Assembly: GCF_900215145.1 (NCBI RefSeq)
Contig: NZ_OBDO01000011.1
Span: 124,001 to 188,000 of the forward strand
Length of the DNA: 64,000 nucleotides
Direction of reading: 5' to 3'
From: Geodermatophilus sabuli
GTDB lineage: Bacteria > Actinomycetota > Actinomycetes > Mycobacteriales > Geodermatophilaceae
Shown: piece by piece, positions 8,795-17,104 of the stretch
Layout: every line of letters begins with the position of its first letter
Position numbering within the stretch: position 1 is the stretch's first letter
The notes under the pieces: generated by a model
Told to the model about the DNA's origin: nothing
Seen by the model: only the letters and a program-made list of their open reading frames with translations
Databases searched by the model: none
Position numbers and translations under genes: made by a program

Positions 8795-9967
8795 TCAGGG
8801 GCGCAGCCGCGCGCGGAGGGCCTCGACCTCGGCGGTCAGCGCGCCGACCCGCTCGCTGGCCGAGCGTGCCGTCGCCTCGGCCGCGGTCGCGCGGGCGGTG
8901 GCGTCCTCGGCGCGCTGAGCCGACCGGGCCGCGTCGGTGCGGGCCTCCTGGCGGGCCTGCTCGGCGGCCGCGGCCAGGTCACCGGCCTCGCGCGCGGAGG
9001 CCCGCGCGTCCCGCTCGGCGTCCCGGGCCCGGTCCCGGTCCCGGTCGGCCTCGCGCGCCTGCGCCCGGGCGCCCGCCGCGGCGGCGAGCGCCTCGTCCCG
9101 CGCGGCGAGGGCCTCGTCGCGCTGCTCCGTCCTCGTCCGCACCGTCTCGGCGAGGGTGCGCTCGGTGACGCTCCACCTCGCCCGGGCCTCGACGAGCGCG
9201 TCGTGCTCGCGGGCGGCCTCCGCGCGGGCCCGCTCCTCCGCACGCCGCGCCCGCTCGGCGTCCTGCTCGGCCGCCCGCCGGCGCAGGTCGGCGTCGGCGC
9301 CCCGCGCCTCGGCGGAGGTCCGCTCGGCCTCGGCCCGGTCCCGCTGACCCTCCGCCTGCTCGCGGCCGGACTCGGCGGCGGAGCGCGCCTCCTCGGCCAG
9401 CCCGATCCGGTGCGCGGCGTCGGCGCGGGCCTCGGTGACCGCCCGGTCGGCGGCCGTCCGGGCGGCCTCCACGTCGCGCTCGGCCGCCTGGCGCGCCGCC
9501 CGCGCCTCCGCGCCGGCCTGCTCGGCCCGGAGGGCCCGCTCCTCGGCGCGCAGCCGCGCGGCGTGGGCGGCGTCGACGTCGGACCGGGCCTGGGCGATCC
9601 GGGCCTCCACGGTCTCCTCGTCCCGGTACTCGGCCAGGGCGTCGGCGGCGGCGGCGAGCAGGGCGGCCTGCGTCTCCGCCGCGACGGCGGCCTCCCGGGT
9701 CGCCGTGGCCCACCGGGCCACCAGGTGCCGGACCCGGCCCTCCGGAGGGAGGTCGTCGGTCAACGCCGCGGTGGCCGCACCGAGCCGGGCCGACCGCTGG
9801 CCGCTCACCCGGGCCCGCTCCTGCCGGGCGGACTCCGGGTTGTGACCGGGGTCGGTGCAGAACTTGGGGGACGGGCCGCTGCGTCCGGGCGTCCGGGGAC
9901 GGCGCGGTGCCGCGCAGCCGGGGAAGGCGCACGGCTCCGGGGTTGCCGAGGCGGCGGGGGTGTCCAT
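8795..9967 (-). CDS. KfrA-like coiled-coil protein with N-terminal Cys/His motif
   Basis: 390 residues from ATG 9967. Residues ~12-45 hold a possible zinc knuckle, CAFPGC followed by KFCTDPGHN (C-x4-C ... C-x4-H). Residues ~60-110 are helical with a globular character (RVRHLVARWATATREAAVA). Residues ~115-390 are an uninterrupted Ala/Arg/Glu coiled coil. The layout resembles plasmid KfrA-type DNA-binding coiled-coil proteins, though homology is not proven. A TATCGT hexamer lies 6 bp before the ATG, as expected for a leaderless actinobacterial transcript. An upstream GTG at 10030 is possible. It is divergent from a tyrosine recombinase. Confidence 0.7.
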   Translation of the reverse strand: MDTPAASATPEPCAFPGCAAPRRPRTPGRSGPSPKFCTDPGHNPESARQERARVSGQRSARLGAATAALTDDLPPEGRVRHLVARWATATREAAVAAETQAALLAAAADALAEYRDEETVEARIAQARSDVDAAHAARLRAEERALRAEQAGAEARAARQAAERDVEAARTAADRAVTEARADAAHRIGLAEEARSAAESGREQAEGQRDRAEAERTSAEARGADADLRRRAAEQDAERARRAEERARAEAAREHDALVEARARWSVTERTLAETVRTRTEQRDEALAARDEALAAAAGARAQAREADRDRDRARDAERDARASAREAGDLAAAAEQARQEARTDAARSAQRAEDATARATAAEATARSASERVGALTAEVEALRARLRP

Positions 9968-10025
9968 GTACGGACGATAGTCGGATGGGCGATCCGGTGA
10001 TCCCATCCATCTTCTGGAGGGCAGG

Positions 10026-10058
10026 ACCACTTCCGAGAAACACCACTTCTACGAAGTG
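10026..10058. promoter_or_regulatory. Direct repeat plus palindrome between coiled-coil gene and recombinase
   Basis: ACCACTTC occurs at 10026-10033 and again at 10042-10049. The second copy forms a perfect inverted repeat with GAAGTG at 10053-10058 (CACTTC-TAC-GAAGTG, 10044-10058). It sits 40 bp before the recombinase ATG and 60 bp before the divergent ATG. It could be an operator or a recombinase core-type site. Only the repeat itself is observed. Confidence 0.45.
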
Positions 10059-10097
10059 CAGCTCGCGCGCCCCGGCGTCCCGCGGGAGACTCCCGGG

Positions 10098-11138
10098 ATG
10101 CACCCGGACCAGGCCGCGGACACCGACCCGGAGGCCACCGCCGCGGCGGAGGGCACCGTCGTCCCGGCGCCGGCCGGCGACGGCACGCTCCGGTCCGGCG
10201 ACCTCACCTCGATCGGCTCGTACGTCGCCGCGGCCCAGGCCGAGAGCACCCGCCGCACCTACGCGCGCGACGTGGCCGCCTGGGCGGCCTGGTGCGCCGG
10301 CCGCGCCCTGCCGGCGACGCTGCCCGCGGACCCGCTGGCCGTCGCCGCCTGGCTGGCGTCGATGGCCGACGACGGGCACAGCCCGCGGTACGTGGCCCGG
10401 CGCCTGTCGGCGCTCAACGACGCGCACCGCACCGCGGGGCACCCCGCCCCGGGCGACAGCGCGGGCGTCCGGCGGACCCTGGCCGGGATCCGCCGCACCG
10501 CCGCCCGCGCCGGCCACCGGCCGCGGCGGGCCCGGGCGGTGGACACCGCGACCGTCCGGGCGCTGGTCGAGGACCTCCCGGAGACCCTCGCCGGCACGCG
10601 TGACCGCTGCCTGATCCTGATCGGCTACGCGCTGGGCCTGCGCGCCTCGGACCTGTGCTGGCTGCGGATCGAGGACCTCACCCCGGCCGGGCACGGCGGC
10701 CTCGACGTCCTGGTGCGCTTCTCCAAGACCGACCAGGACGGCGCGGGGGAGACGCTCGCGCTGGCCGAGGGCGTGCGCGAGGTGACCTGCCCGGTCCGCG
10801 CCGCCCGCGCGTGGCTGGCCGCGCTGGCCGGGCAGGGGATCACGTCGGGCCCGCTGTTCCGGTCGGTCGGCAAGGGGCGCGCCCCGCGGCTCGGGACGGC
10901 CGCGCTCACCACCCGCAGCGTCGACCTGGTCCTGACCCGCGCCGCCGAGCGCGCCGGCGTCTCCCCCGAGGGGCTGTCACCGCACTCGCTGCGCCGCGGG
11001 TTCGCCACCACGGCATACGCGCAGGGGGTGTCGGAGAAGGAGATCAGCCGGACCGGCCGGTGGAGGTCCCTGGTGGTCCGCTCCTACGACGCCTCCGGCC
11101 GGTGGGCCGACCCCGCGTCCGGCTCCCTCGGGCTCTGA
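10098..11138 (+). CDS. Tyrosine recombinase / integrase family protein
   Basis: 346 residues from ATG 10098; a longer GTG start at 10056 falls inside the palindrome and is disfavoured. The N-terminal SAM-like core-binding domain covers about 25-125 (STRRTYARDVAAWAAWC). The catalytic domain follows: Arg I in YALGLRASDLCWL, the Lys region in VRFSKTDQDGAGE, HSLRRGFA (HxxR), TGRWRS at the H/W position, and the nucleophile Tyr in VRSYDASGRW. The whole active-site set is intact, so the protein should cut and rejoin DNA through a 3'-phosphotyrosine. No phage genes flank it and no att duplication was found. It pairs divergently with the coiled-coil gene, suggesting a resolution or partition-like function rather than an active island integrase. 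Confidence 0.85.
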   Translation: MHPDQAADTDPEATAAAEGTVVPAPAGDGTLRSGDLTSIGSYVAAAQAESTRRTYARDVAAWAAWCAGRALPATLPADPLAVAAWLASMADDGHSPRYVARRLSALNDAHRTAGHPAPGDSAGVRRTLAGIRRTAARAGHRPRRARAVDTATVRALVEDLPETLAGTRDRCLILIGYALGLRASDLCWLRIEDLTPAGHGGLDVLVRFSKTDQDGAGETLALAEGVREVTCPVRAARAWLAALAGQGITSGPLFRSVGKGRAPRLGTAALTTRSVDLVLTRAAERAGVSPEGLSPHSLRRGFATTAYAQGVSEKEISRTGRWRSLVVRSYDASGRWADPASGSLGL

Positions 11139-11154
11139 GCGCCGCGGCCGGGGG

Positions 11155-11910
11155 TCACCGGCGCGGGCGCCGGCCGATCTTCGACCCCAGCCAGGTCAGC
11201 GGGTCGTACCGGCGGTCCACGACGCGTTCCTTGAGCGGGATGATGCCGTTGTCGGTGAGGTGGATGCCCTCCGGGCACACCTCGCTGCAGCACTTGGTGA
11301 TGTTGCAGTAGCCGAGCCCGAACTCGTCCTGTGCCGCGTGCTTGCGGTCGACGACGTCGAGCGGGTGCATGTCCAGCTCGGCCAGGCGGATGAGGAAGCG
11401 CGGGCCGGCGAAGGCCCGCTTGTTGTCCTCGTGGTCGCGGATGACGTGGCAGGTGTCCTGGCACAGCCAGCACTCGATGCACTTGCGGAACTCCTGCGGC
11501 CGCTCGACGTCGACCTGCTGCATCCGGTGGTTGCCGTCCGCGTCCCGGGCCCGGGGGGTGAACGGCGGGATCTGCGCGGCCTTGTCGTAGTTGAAGGACA
11601 CGTCGGTGACCAGGTCCCGGACGACGGGGAAGGTGCGCAACGGGGTGATCGTCACCGTCTCGTCCTCGCCGAAGGTGCTCATCCGGGTCATGCACATCAG
11701 CCGCGGCCGCCCGTTGACCTCCGCGCTGCAGGACCCGCACTTGCCGGCCTTGCAGTTCCACCGGACGGCGAGGTCGCCGGCCTGGGTGGCCTGCAGCCGG
11801 TGGACGACGTCGAGGACCACCTCGCCCTCGTTGACCGGCACGGTGAAGGTCTGCAGGTCTCCGCCCGCGGCGTCGCCCCGCCAGACCCGGAAGGTGGCGT
11901 CGTAGCTCAT
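11155..11910 (-). CDS. sdhB: Succinate dehydrogenase iron-sulfur subunit (Sdh1 type)
   Basis: 251 residues from ATG 11908-11910. The N-terminal plant-ferredoxin fold binds [2Fe-2S] through CKAGKCGSC and a later Cys in RPRLMC. The C-terminal helical domain has CIECWLCQDTC and CCSEVCPEGI for the [4Fe-4S] and [3Fe-4S] clusters. It carries electrons from SdhA flavin to the membrane subunit. The sequence style and the gene order sdhC-sdhA-sdhB match mycobacterial Sdh1 (Rv0249c-0247c order) rather than the four-subunit Sdh2. A 70-bp gap separates it from sdhA. Confidence 0.95.
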   Translation of the reverse strand: MSYDATFRVWRGDAAGGDLQTFTVPVNEGEVVLDVVHRLQATQAGDLAVRWNCKAGKCGSCSAEVNGRPRLMCMTRMSTFGEDETVTITPLRTFPVVRDLVTDVSFNYDKAAQIPPFTPRARDADGNHRMQQVDVERPQEFRKCIECWLCQDTCHVIRDHEDNKRAFAGPRFLIRLAELDMHPLDVVDRKHAAQDEFGLGYCNITKCCSEVCPEGIHLTDNGIIPLKERVVDRRYDPLTWLGSKIGRRPRR

Positions 11911-11980
11911 GCCGTCTCCTCGCTGGCGCTGGTCGCCTGCATGCATGTGGCTGTACTCATGACGGAGCTCGCACGCTGGC

Positions 11981-13810
11981 TCACGCCGACTCCTCGAAGA
12001 TCTCGGCCAGCTCCGGCGGCATCTGCGGGAGCGGTTGCCGGGTGAGCGCCACGGAGCCGTCCGGGGCGAGGGAGCAGACGAGGTTGGTCCGGGCCCACTC
12101 CGCGTCAGGGGTGGGGTGGTCGTCGCGGGTGTGCCCGCCGCGGCTCTCCTGCCGCTCCAGCGCCGCGCGGGCGATGCACTCGCTGACGCGGAGCATGTGC
12201 GGCAGGTCCAGGGCCAGGTGCCAGCCGGGGTTGTACTGGCGGTGCCCCTCGACCGACAGGTTCGCCACCCGCTCCTTGAGCGCCGCGATGCGCTCCAGCG
12301 CCTGCTCCATCTCCGGTGCGGTGCGGATGATGCCGACCAGGTCGTGCATCGTCTGCTGCAGGTCCTGCTGCACCGTGTACGGGTTCTCGCCACCCTCCCG
12401 CTCGAACGGCGCCAGCGCCGCCCGCGCGGCGTCGGCCAGCGCCTCGTCGGGCAGCGGCGCCCGGTCGACCCGCCCGCGGGCGTGCTCCGCGGCGGCCAGC
12501 CCGGCGCGCCGTCCGAACACCAGCAGGTCCGACAGGGAGTTGCCGCCCAGCCGGTTGGACCCGTGCATGCCGCCGGCGACCTCGCCGGCGGCGAACAGGC
12601 CCGGGACGCGGGCCGCCTCGTCGTCGGGGTCGACCTCCACCCCGCCCATCACGTAGTGGCAGGTCGGCCCGACCTCCATCGCCTCGGCCGTGATGTCGAC
12701 CTCGGCGAGCTCCTTGAACTGGTGGTACATCGAGGGCAGCCGCTTGCGGATGTAGTCGGCCGGGCGGCGCGAGGCGATGTCGAGGAACACCCCGCCGTGC
12801 GGGGTCCCGCGCCCGGCCTTCACCTCGCTGTTGATGGCGCGGGCGACCTCGTCGCGGGGCAGCAGCTCGGGTGGGCGCCGGTTGTTCTTCTTGTCGTCGT
12901 ACCAGCGGTCGGCCTCGTCCTCGGTCTCCGCCGTCTCCTTGCGGAAGAAGTCGGGGATGTAGTCGAACATGAAGCGGTTGCCCGCGGAGTTCTTGAGGAC
13001 GCCGCCGTCGCCGCGCACGCTCTCGGTGACCAGGATCCCGCGCACCGACGGGGGCCAGACCATCCCGGTGGGGTGGAACTGGACGAACTCCATGTTCACC
13101 AGCGTGGCGCCGGCCTGCAGCGCCAGGGAGTGCCCGTCGCCGGTGTACTCCCACGAGTTCGAGGTGACCTTGTAGGACTTGCCGATGCCGCCGGTGGCCA
13201 GCACCACCGACGGCGCCTGCCAGGCGACGAACCGCCCCGACTCCCGCCAGTAGCCGAAGGCGCCGGTGACGCCGACGCCGTCGGCTGCGTCGTCAGCCGC
13301 CCCAGCACCTCGACCGGTGAGCAGCCGGGTGACCGTGCACTCCATGTAGACGTCGATGCCGAGGGCCACGGTGCGCTGCTGCAGGGTGCGGATCAGCTCC
13401 AGGCCGGTGCGGTCGCCGACGTGGGCGAGGCGGGCGTACCGGTGGCCGCCGAAGTCGCGCTGGCTGATCAGCCCGTCGGGGGTGCGGTCGAACAGGGCGC
13501 CCCAGTCCTCCAGCTCCCGGACGCGGTCGGGAGCCTCCTGGGCGTGCAGCTGCGCCATCCGCCAGTGGTTGAGCATCTTCCCGCCGCGCATGGTGTCCCG
13601 GAAGTGCACCCGCCAGTTGTCCTCGGGGTAGGCGTTGGCCATCGCCGCGGCGATGCCGCCCTCGGCCATCACCGTGTGCGCCTTGCCGAGCAGGGACTTG
13701 CAGACGACCGCCGTGCGCGCCCCGGCCTCGTGGGCGGCGATCGCGGCCCGCAGCCCCGCACCCCCCGCGCCGACGACGACGACGTCGTACTCGTGCCGCT
13801 CGAGCTCCAT
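11981..13810 (-). CDS. sdhA: Succinate dehydrogenase flavoprotein subunit (Sdh1 type)
   Basis: 609 residues. The N-terminal FAD Rossmann motif is VVVGAGGAGLRAAIAAHEAG. AEGGIAAAMAN marks the flavin-binding loop. The substrate-site segment is EFVQFHPTGMVWPPSVRGIL, and the capping region gives SRNRLGGNSL-like HGSNRLGGNSLSDLLVFGRRAG. It oxidises succinate to fumarate (TCA cycle) on the cytoplasmic side and passes electrons to SdhB. Its ATG is reached through a five-codon minicistron after sdhC (separate entry); an AGGAG inside that minicistron serves as ribosome binding site. Confidence 0.95.
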   Translation of the reverse strand: MELERHEYDVVVVGAGGAGLRAAIAAHEAGARTAVVCKSLLGKAHTVMAEGGIAAAMANAYPEDNWRVHFRDTMRGGKMLNHWRMAQLHAQEAPDRVRELEDWGALFDRTPDGLISQRDFGGHRYARLAHVGDRTGLELIRTLQQRTVALGIDVYMECTVTRLLTGRGAGAADDAADGVGVTGAFGYWRESGRFVAWQAPSVVLATGGIGKSYKVTSNSWEYTGDGHSLALQAGATLVNMEFVQFHPTGMVWPPSVRGILVTESVRGDGGVLKNSAGNRFMFDYIPDFFRKETAETEDEADRWYDDKKNNRRPPELLPRDEVARAINSEVKAGRGTPHGGVFLDIASRRPADYIRKRLPSMYHQFKELAEVDITAEAMEVGPTCHYVMGGVEVDPDDEAARVPGLFAAGEVAGGMHGSNRLGGNSLSDLLVFGRRAGLAAAEHARGRVDRAPLPDEALADAARAALAPFEREGGENPYTVQQDLQQTMHDLVGIIRTAPEMEQALERIAALKERVANLSVEGHRQYNPGWHLALDLPHMLRVSECIARAALERQESRGGHTRDDHPTPDAEWARTNLVCSLAPDGSVALTRQPLPQMPPELAEIFEESA

Positions 13811-13827
13811 CAGAAGAACTCCTGCAT
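13810..13827 (-). other. Five-codon stop/start relay (MQEFF) between sdhC and sdhA
   Basis: On the minus strand the sdhC stop overlaps an ATG (TGATG). That ATG opens a five-codon frame, Met-Gln-Glu-Phe-Phe, whose own stop overlaps the sdhA ATG as a second TGATG. The 11-mer TTCTTCTGATG is thereby duplicated. The minicistron contains the AGGAG for sdhA. It may only be a duplicated junction, or it may relay terminating ribosomes into sdhA. Confidence 0.5.
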
Positions 13828-14657
13828 CAGAAGAAGCGAAGGTCGGAGATCGTGCCGGTCGCCAGGAGGAGGACGTAGAGATCGGCGAAGGCGACGCCGG
13901 CCAGGGAGATCCAGGCGAACTGCATGTGCCGGGTGTTGAGCCGGGAGACGACGGTCCAGAACCGGTAGCGCAGCGGGTGCCGGGAGAAGGAGTTGAGCCG
14001 GCCGCCGACGATGTGCCGGCAGGAGTGGCACGACAGCGAGTACAGCCACAGCAGCGCCGCGTTCGCCAGCAGCACCAGCGTGCCCAGCCCCATGTGCCCC
14101 CAGGCGCCGGTCTCGTCGCGGAAGGCGAGCACGGCGTCGTAGGTGAGGACGACGTTGAACAGCAGCCCGAGGTAGAAGAAGTACCGGTGCACGTTCTGCG
14201 CGATGAGCGGGAACCGGGTCTCGCCGGTGTAGCGCCGGTGGGGCTCGGCGACCGCGCAGGCCGGCGGGGAGAGCCAGAACGACCGGTAGTAGGCCTTCCG
14301 GTAGTAGTAGCAGGTGAGGCGGAAACCCAGCGGCACGACCAGGATGTAGATCGCCGGGGAGATCCACGCCGGCCCGGTGAACCACTCCGGGAACGTGTCG
14401 CCCTCGCACGCCGTCGTGATGCACGGCGAGTAGAACGGCGAGATGTAGGGCTCGGAGAAGTAGTACGCGTTCTGGAAGGCGCGGACCGTCGAGTAGACGA
14501 TGAACGCCACCAGCGCCACGACGGTCAGCAGGGGCTGCAGCCACCAGCGGTCGGTGCGCAGCGTCCGCGCGGCGATGGTCGCGCGGCGGGGCGGGTGGCC
14601 ACCGTTGCCGTTGCCGGGGGTGACCGCCCCGGTGCCGCGGGGCGCGGTGGTCGTCAC
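13827..14657 (-). CDS. sdhC: Succinate dehydrogenase membrane anchor subunit (Sdh1 type)
   Basis: 276 residues from GTG 14657. Five hydrophobic segments (about 40-60, 98-118, 145-170, 185-205, 245-265) form a single-polypeptide membrane anchor, as in mycobacterial Sdh1. The cluster CHSCRH (residues ~207-212), with other Cys/His in SPCITTACEG, TCYYYRK and NVHRYFF, is notable because mycobacterial Sdh1 has been reported to hold a Rieske-type cluster in this subunit. Whether these particular residues are the ligands is inference. It passes electrons to menaquinone. It is the first confident gene of the operon and overlaps a short upstream frame by GTGA. Confidence 0.88.
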   Translation of the reverse strand: MTTTAPRGTGAVTPGNGNGGHPPRRATIAARTLRTDRWWLQPLLTVVALVAFIVYSTVRAFQNAYYFSEPYISPFYSPCITTACEGDTFPEWFTGPAWISPAIYILVVPLGFRLTCYYYRKAYYRSFWLSPPACAVAEPHRRYTGETRFPLIAQNVHRYFFYLGLLFNVVLTYDAVLAFRDETGAWGHMGLGTLVLLANAALLWLYSLSCHSCRHIVGGRLNSFSRHPLRYRFWTVVSRLNTRHMQFAWISLAGVAFADLYVLLLATGTISDLRFF

Positions 14658-14767
14658 GGCGCGGTGCGGCCCGGTGTGCCCGTGCCGCCGTCGGTTCTGT
14701 CGCCTGCGACCTCGCTCCGGGCGGGTGCCGCCCCGATCGCTCCGGTCACGTCCTGCTCCACAGACAT
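14654..14767 (-). CDS. Possible 37-residue leader ORF before sdhC
   Basis: ATG 14767 opens a hydrophilic 37-residue frame (begins MSVEQDVTGAIGAAP) whose stop overlaps the sdhC GTG start as GTGA. Coupling geometry and a G-rich stretch upstream of the ATG make translation possible, but the composition is low complexity and no family is recognised. It may be a leader peptide, or a chance frame. Confidence 0.28.
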   Translation of the reverse strand: MSVEQDVTGAIGAAPARSEVAGDRTDGGTGTPGRTAP

Positions 14768-15061
14768 CGCTGCCCCCAGCTCACTGTCGACGCCGCCGGG
14801 CCGACGGAGGGACGCAGTGCACCACGGACCCGGGTCCGGGGAAAGGGCCTCGGCTCCGGGAGCGCGGAACGCCACCGGCCGCGGCCCGGGGCCCGGCGCG
14901 GCCCGGCGGCGGGAGCGGACCGGGTTCCTCCGCGGCGTCCCCCGGAGGACGCTGGCTGCGTCCCGGCGCGGGGGGCTGGGCCGATCCGTCGGCGGCGCCG
15001 GGACCCGCACCCGTCCCGGTCGCGGTCGTCCGGCCGTCGACCGCCCGTCAGGAGGATCCCC
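14768..15061. other. Intergenic region between sdh operon and sodC
   Basis: 294 bp holding the divergent promoters of the sdh operon and sodC. No gene, strong hairpin or recognised operator was seen, apart from the AGGAGG ribosome binding site of sodC just before 15062. Confidence 0.5.
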
Positions 15062-15697
15062 ATGCGCCGCACGGTCGCTCTCGCGTTCGCCTGTCCCTGC
15101 GTCGTCCCGCTCCTGCTCGTCGGGGGGTGCGCGGCCGACGACGGGGCAGCGGCCGCGCCGGACGTTGGGGGCGGCGCGGGAGCGGCCGACCCGGCCGAGG
15201 GGGAGGAGGAGCTCACCGCGCGCCTGGTCGACCCCGAGGGTGGGGAGGTCGGGACCGCCGTCTTCCGCGAGGTCGAGGGCGGCCTGCAGGTGAAGGTCGA
15301 GGTGGACGGGCTCCCGGCGGGGTTCCACGGGTTCCACGTGCACGCCGTCGGCCTCTGCGAGCCGGACAGCACCAACCCGGCCGACCCGTCCATGACCGGG
15401 GACTTCCTCTCCGCCGGAGGACACCTCGGTGCCGGGACGGCCGACCACGGCGAGCACGCCGGCGACCTCCCCGTGCTGTTCGTCGACCAGACGGGTGCCG
15501 GGTCGCTCGCGGTCGTCACCGACGCCCTGACCCGGGCGGACCTCACCGACGACGACGGCAGCGCGGTCATGGTGCACGCGGGGCGGGACAACTACGCGAA
15601 CGTCCCCGAGCGGTACGCCCCCGACGGCCCCGACGAGATGACGCGCAACACCGGCGACGCCGGCGGCCGCATCGCCTGCGGGCCGGTCGAGGGCTGA
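15062..15697 (+). CDS. sodC: Cu/Zn superoxide dismutase, lipoprotein
   Basis: 211 residues. The signal peptide ends in a lipobox (LLVGGC, Cys23), so the enzyme is anchored outside the membrane after lipidation. An acidic linker precedes the SOD fold at about 50-208. Copper and zinc ligands are visible in GFHGFHVHAVGLC, SAGGHLGAG, DHGEHAGDLP and VMVHAGRDN, and a Cys near the C-terminus (RIACGPV) can pair with HAVGLC. It dismutates extracellular superoxide to H2O2 and O2. A clear AGGAGG lies 6-7 bp before the ATG. Confidence 0.95.
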   Translation: MRRTVALAFACPCVVPLLLVGGCAADDGAAAAPDVGGGAGAADPAEGEEELTARLVDPEGGEVGTAVFREVEGGLQVKVEVDGLPAGFHGFHVHAVGLCEPDSTNPADPSMTGDFLSAGGHLGAGTADHGEHAGDLPVLFVDQTGAGSLAVVTDALTRADLTDDDGSAVMVHAGRDNYANVPERYAPDGPDEMTRNTGDAGGRIACGPVEG

Positions 15698-15856
15698 CCG
15701 TCGGAGCGTCGCGACACCCCGCTCGCCGACGGCGCGCGCCGGGCCCTGTCCGCGGCCCGCACCCGGGACTAGCGTTCCTCCTCTGCTCCCGGCGCCGCCA
15801 CCGGTCCCGAGACGGGGGACCAGGGGTGGCGGGCAGCGGGACCGCGGAGGCACTCC

Positions 15857-17104
15857 ATGACCAGGGCCCGCACCGCACGGCGTCAGGGTGCCGCGGCCGC
15901 CGCGCTGCTGGTGCTCACGGTGACACCGACCGCGGCGGCCGCGCACCCCCCGGCCGAGCCGCCAGGTGACCCCGGGGTCGTGCTCAGCTGGAACGCGATC
16001 GCCTGGCGCACCATCGGCGTCGAGGGGGAGAAGCCTCCACCGGTGGCCCAGCTCTACCTCGGCATGGTGTCGACGGCCGTGTACGACGCCGTCGTCACCG
16101 CCGAGGACGGCGGGGGCGCGTCGGACGTGGCCGCGGCGACCGCGGCCCACGACGTGCTCGTCCACTGGTTCCCGGCGTCCCGGGCCGCCCTGGACGCGGA
16201 CTACGACGCCTGGCTCGGCGGCGTCCCGGACGACGAGGTGCGGCGGAACGGCCAGCAGGTGGGGGCCGACGCCGCGGCCGCCCTCGTCGCGGCTCGCGCC
16301 GACGACGGGCGGGACGCCCCGATCACCCTGCACCGGCCCGAGGAGCCGCCGGCCGGGATGTGGGTGCCGACCGGCACCGGCGAGATGCAGGCCCCGTGGC
16401 TGGGCTTCACCGAGCCGCTGTTCGTCGACTCCCCGGAGGAGTTCGCCACCGACGGGCCCGACCCGCTGGAGAGCGACGAGTACGCCGCGGACCTCGCCGA
16501 GGTGGCGGCGATGGGCTCAGCGACGAGCGCGAGCCGCTCCGCGGAGCAGACCGACCTCGCTCTGTTCTGGAGCGACAACCCCGTGCGGCAGTACCAGGAC
16601 GCCATGCGGGAGCGAGCCGTCCGGCAGCAGATGGACATCGCGGACACCGTGCGGATGTTCGCCGCCGTCAACACCGCCGGGGCCGACGCGCTGATCACCT
16701 GCTGGCGGGTCAAGTACGACACCCCCTTCTGGCGCCCGGTCACCGGGATCCAGCAGGCGGACCGGGACGGCAACCCCGCGACGACGGCAGACCCGGCGTG
16801 GACCTCGCTGCGGCCCGCCCCGCCGTACCCGGACAACCCCAGTGGCCACGGCTGCGTCAGCTCTGCCGTCGCCGAGACCCTCGAGGAGCTGTACGGCCGC
16901 GGGCAGGTGGACATGGAGATCCGCAGCAACGTCACGAACACCACCCGGACCTACGACGACGAGGAGACCTGGCTGGACGAGGTCACGGACGCGCGGATCT
17001 GGCTGGGGTTCCACTTCCGCGACGCGATGGACGACTCCCGCGAGATCGGCCGCGGCGTCGCCGACGCGGTGGTCGAGGACGGGTTCCGGCCGACCGTCCG
17101 GTGA
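15857..17104 (+). CDS. Secreted vanadium-dependent haloperoxidase / PAP2-like protein
   Basis: 415 residues. The N-terminal signal peptide is RR..., a hydrophobic core, then AAAAHP (about 1-30). The C-terminal half carries the vanadate/phosphate pocket of the VHPO/PAP2 superfamily: K and R in RVKYDTPFWRPVTG, PSGHG with the axial-side His, and RIWLGFHFRDAMDD with the second Arg/His. It may oxidise halides with H2O2 or act as an acid phosphatase; sequence alone does not decide. Position after the Cu/Zn SOD, an H2O2 producer, is suggestive but the genes are 159 bp apart. A possible TAGCGT -10 box lies near 15769. Confidence 0.85.
   Translation: MTRARTARRQGAAAAALLVLTVTPTAAAAHPPAEPPGDPGVVLSWNAIAWRTIGVEGEKPPPVAQLYLGMVSTAVYDAVVTAEDGGGASDVAAATAAHDVLVHWFPASRAALDADYDAWLGGVPDDEVRRNGQQVGADAAAALVAARADDGRDAPITLHRPEEPPAGMWVPTGTGEMQAPWLGFTEPLFVDSPEEFATDGPDPLESDEYAADLAEVAAMGSATSASRSAEQTDLALFWSDNPVRQYQDAMRERAVRQQMDIADTVRMFAAVNTAGADALITCWRVKYDTPFWRPVTGIQQADRDGNPATTADPAWTSLRPAPPYPDNPSGHGCVSSAVAETLEELYGRGQVDMEIRSNVTNTTRTYDDEETWLDEVTDARIWLGFHFRDAMDDSREIGRGVADAVVEDGFRPTVR

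Noticed and set aside
10098..11138. Active integrative element next to the tyrosine recombinase
   Set aside because: Flanking genes are core metabolism (sdh) and a K+ channel; no tRNA target or boundary repeats seen.
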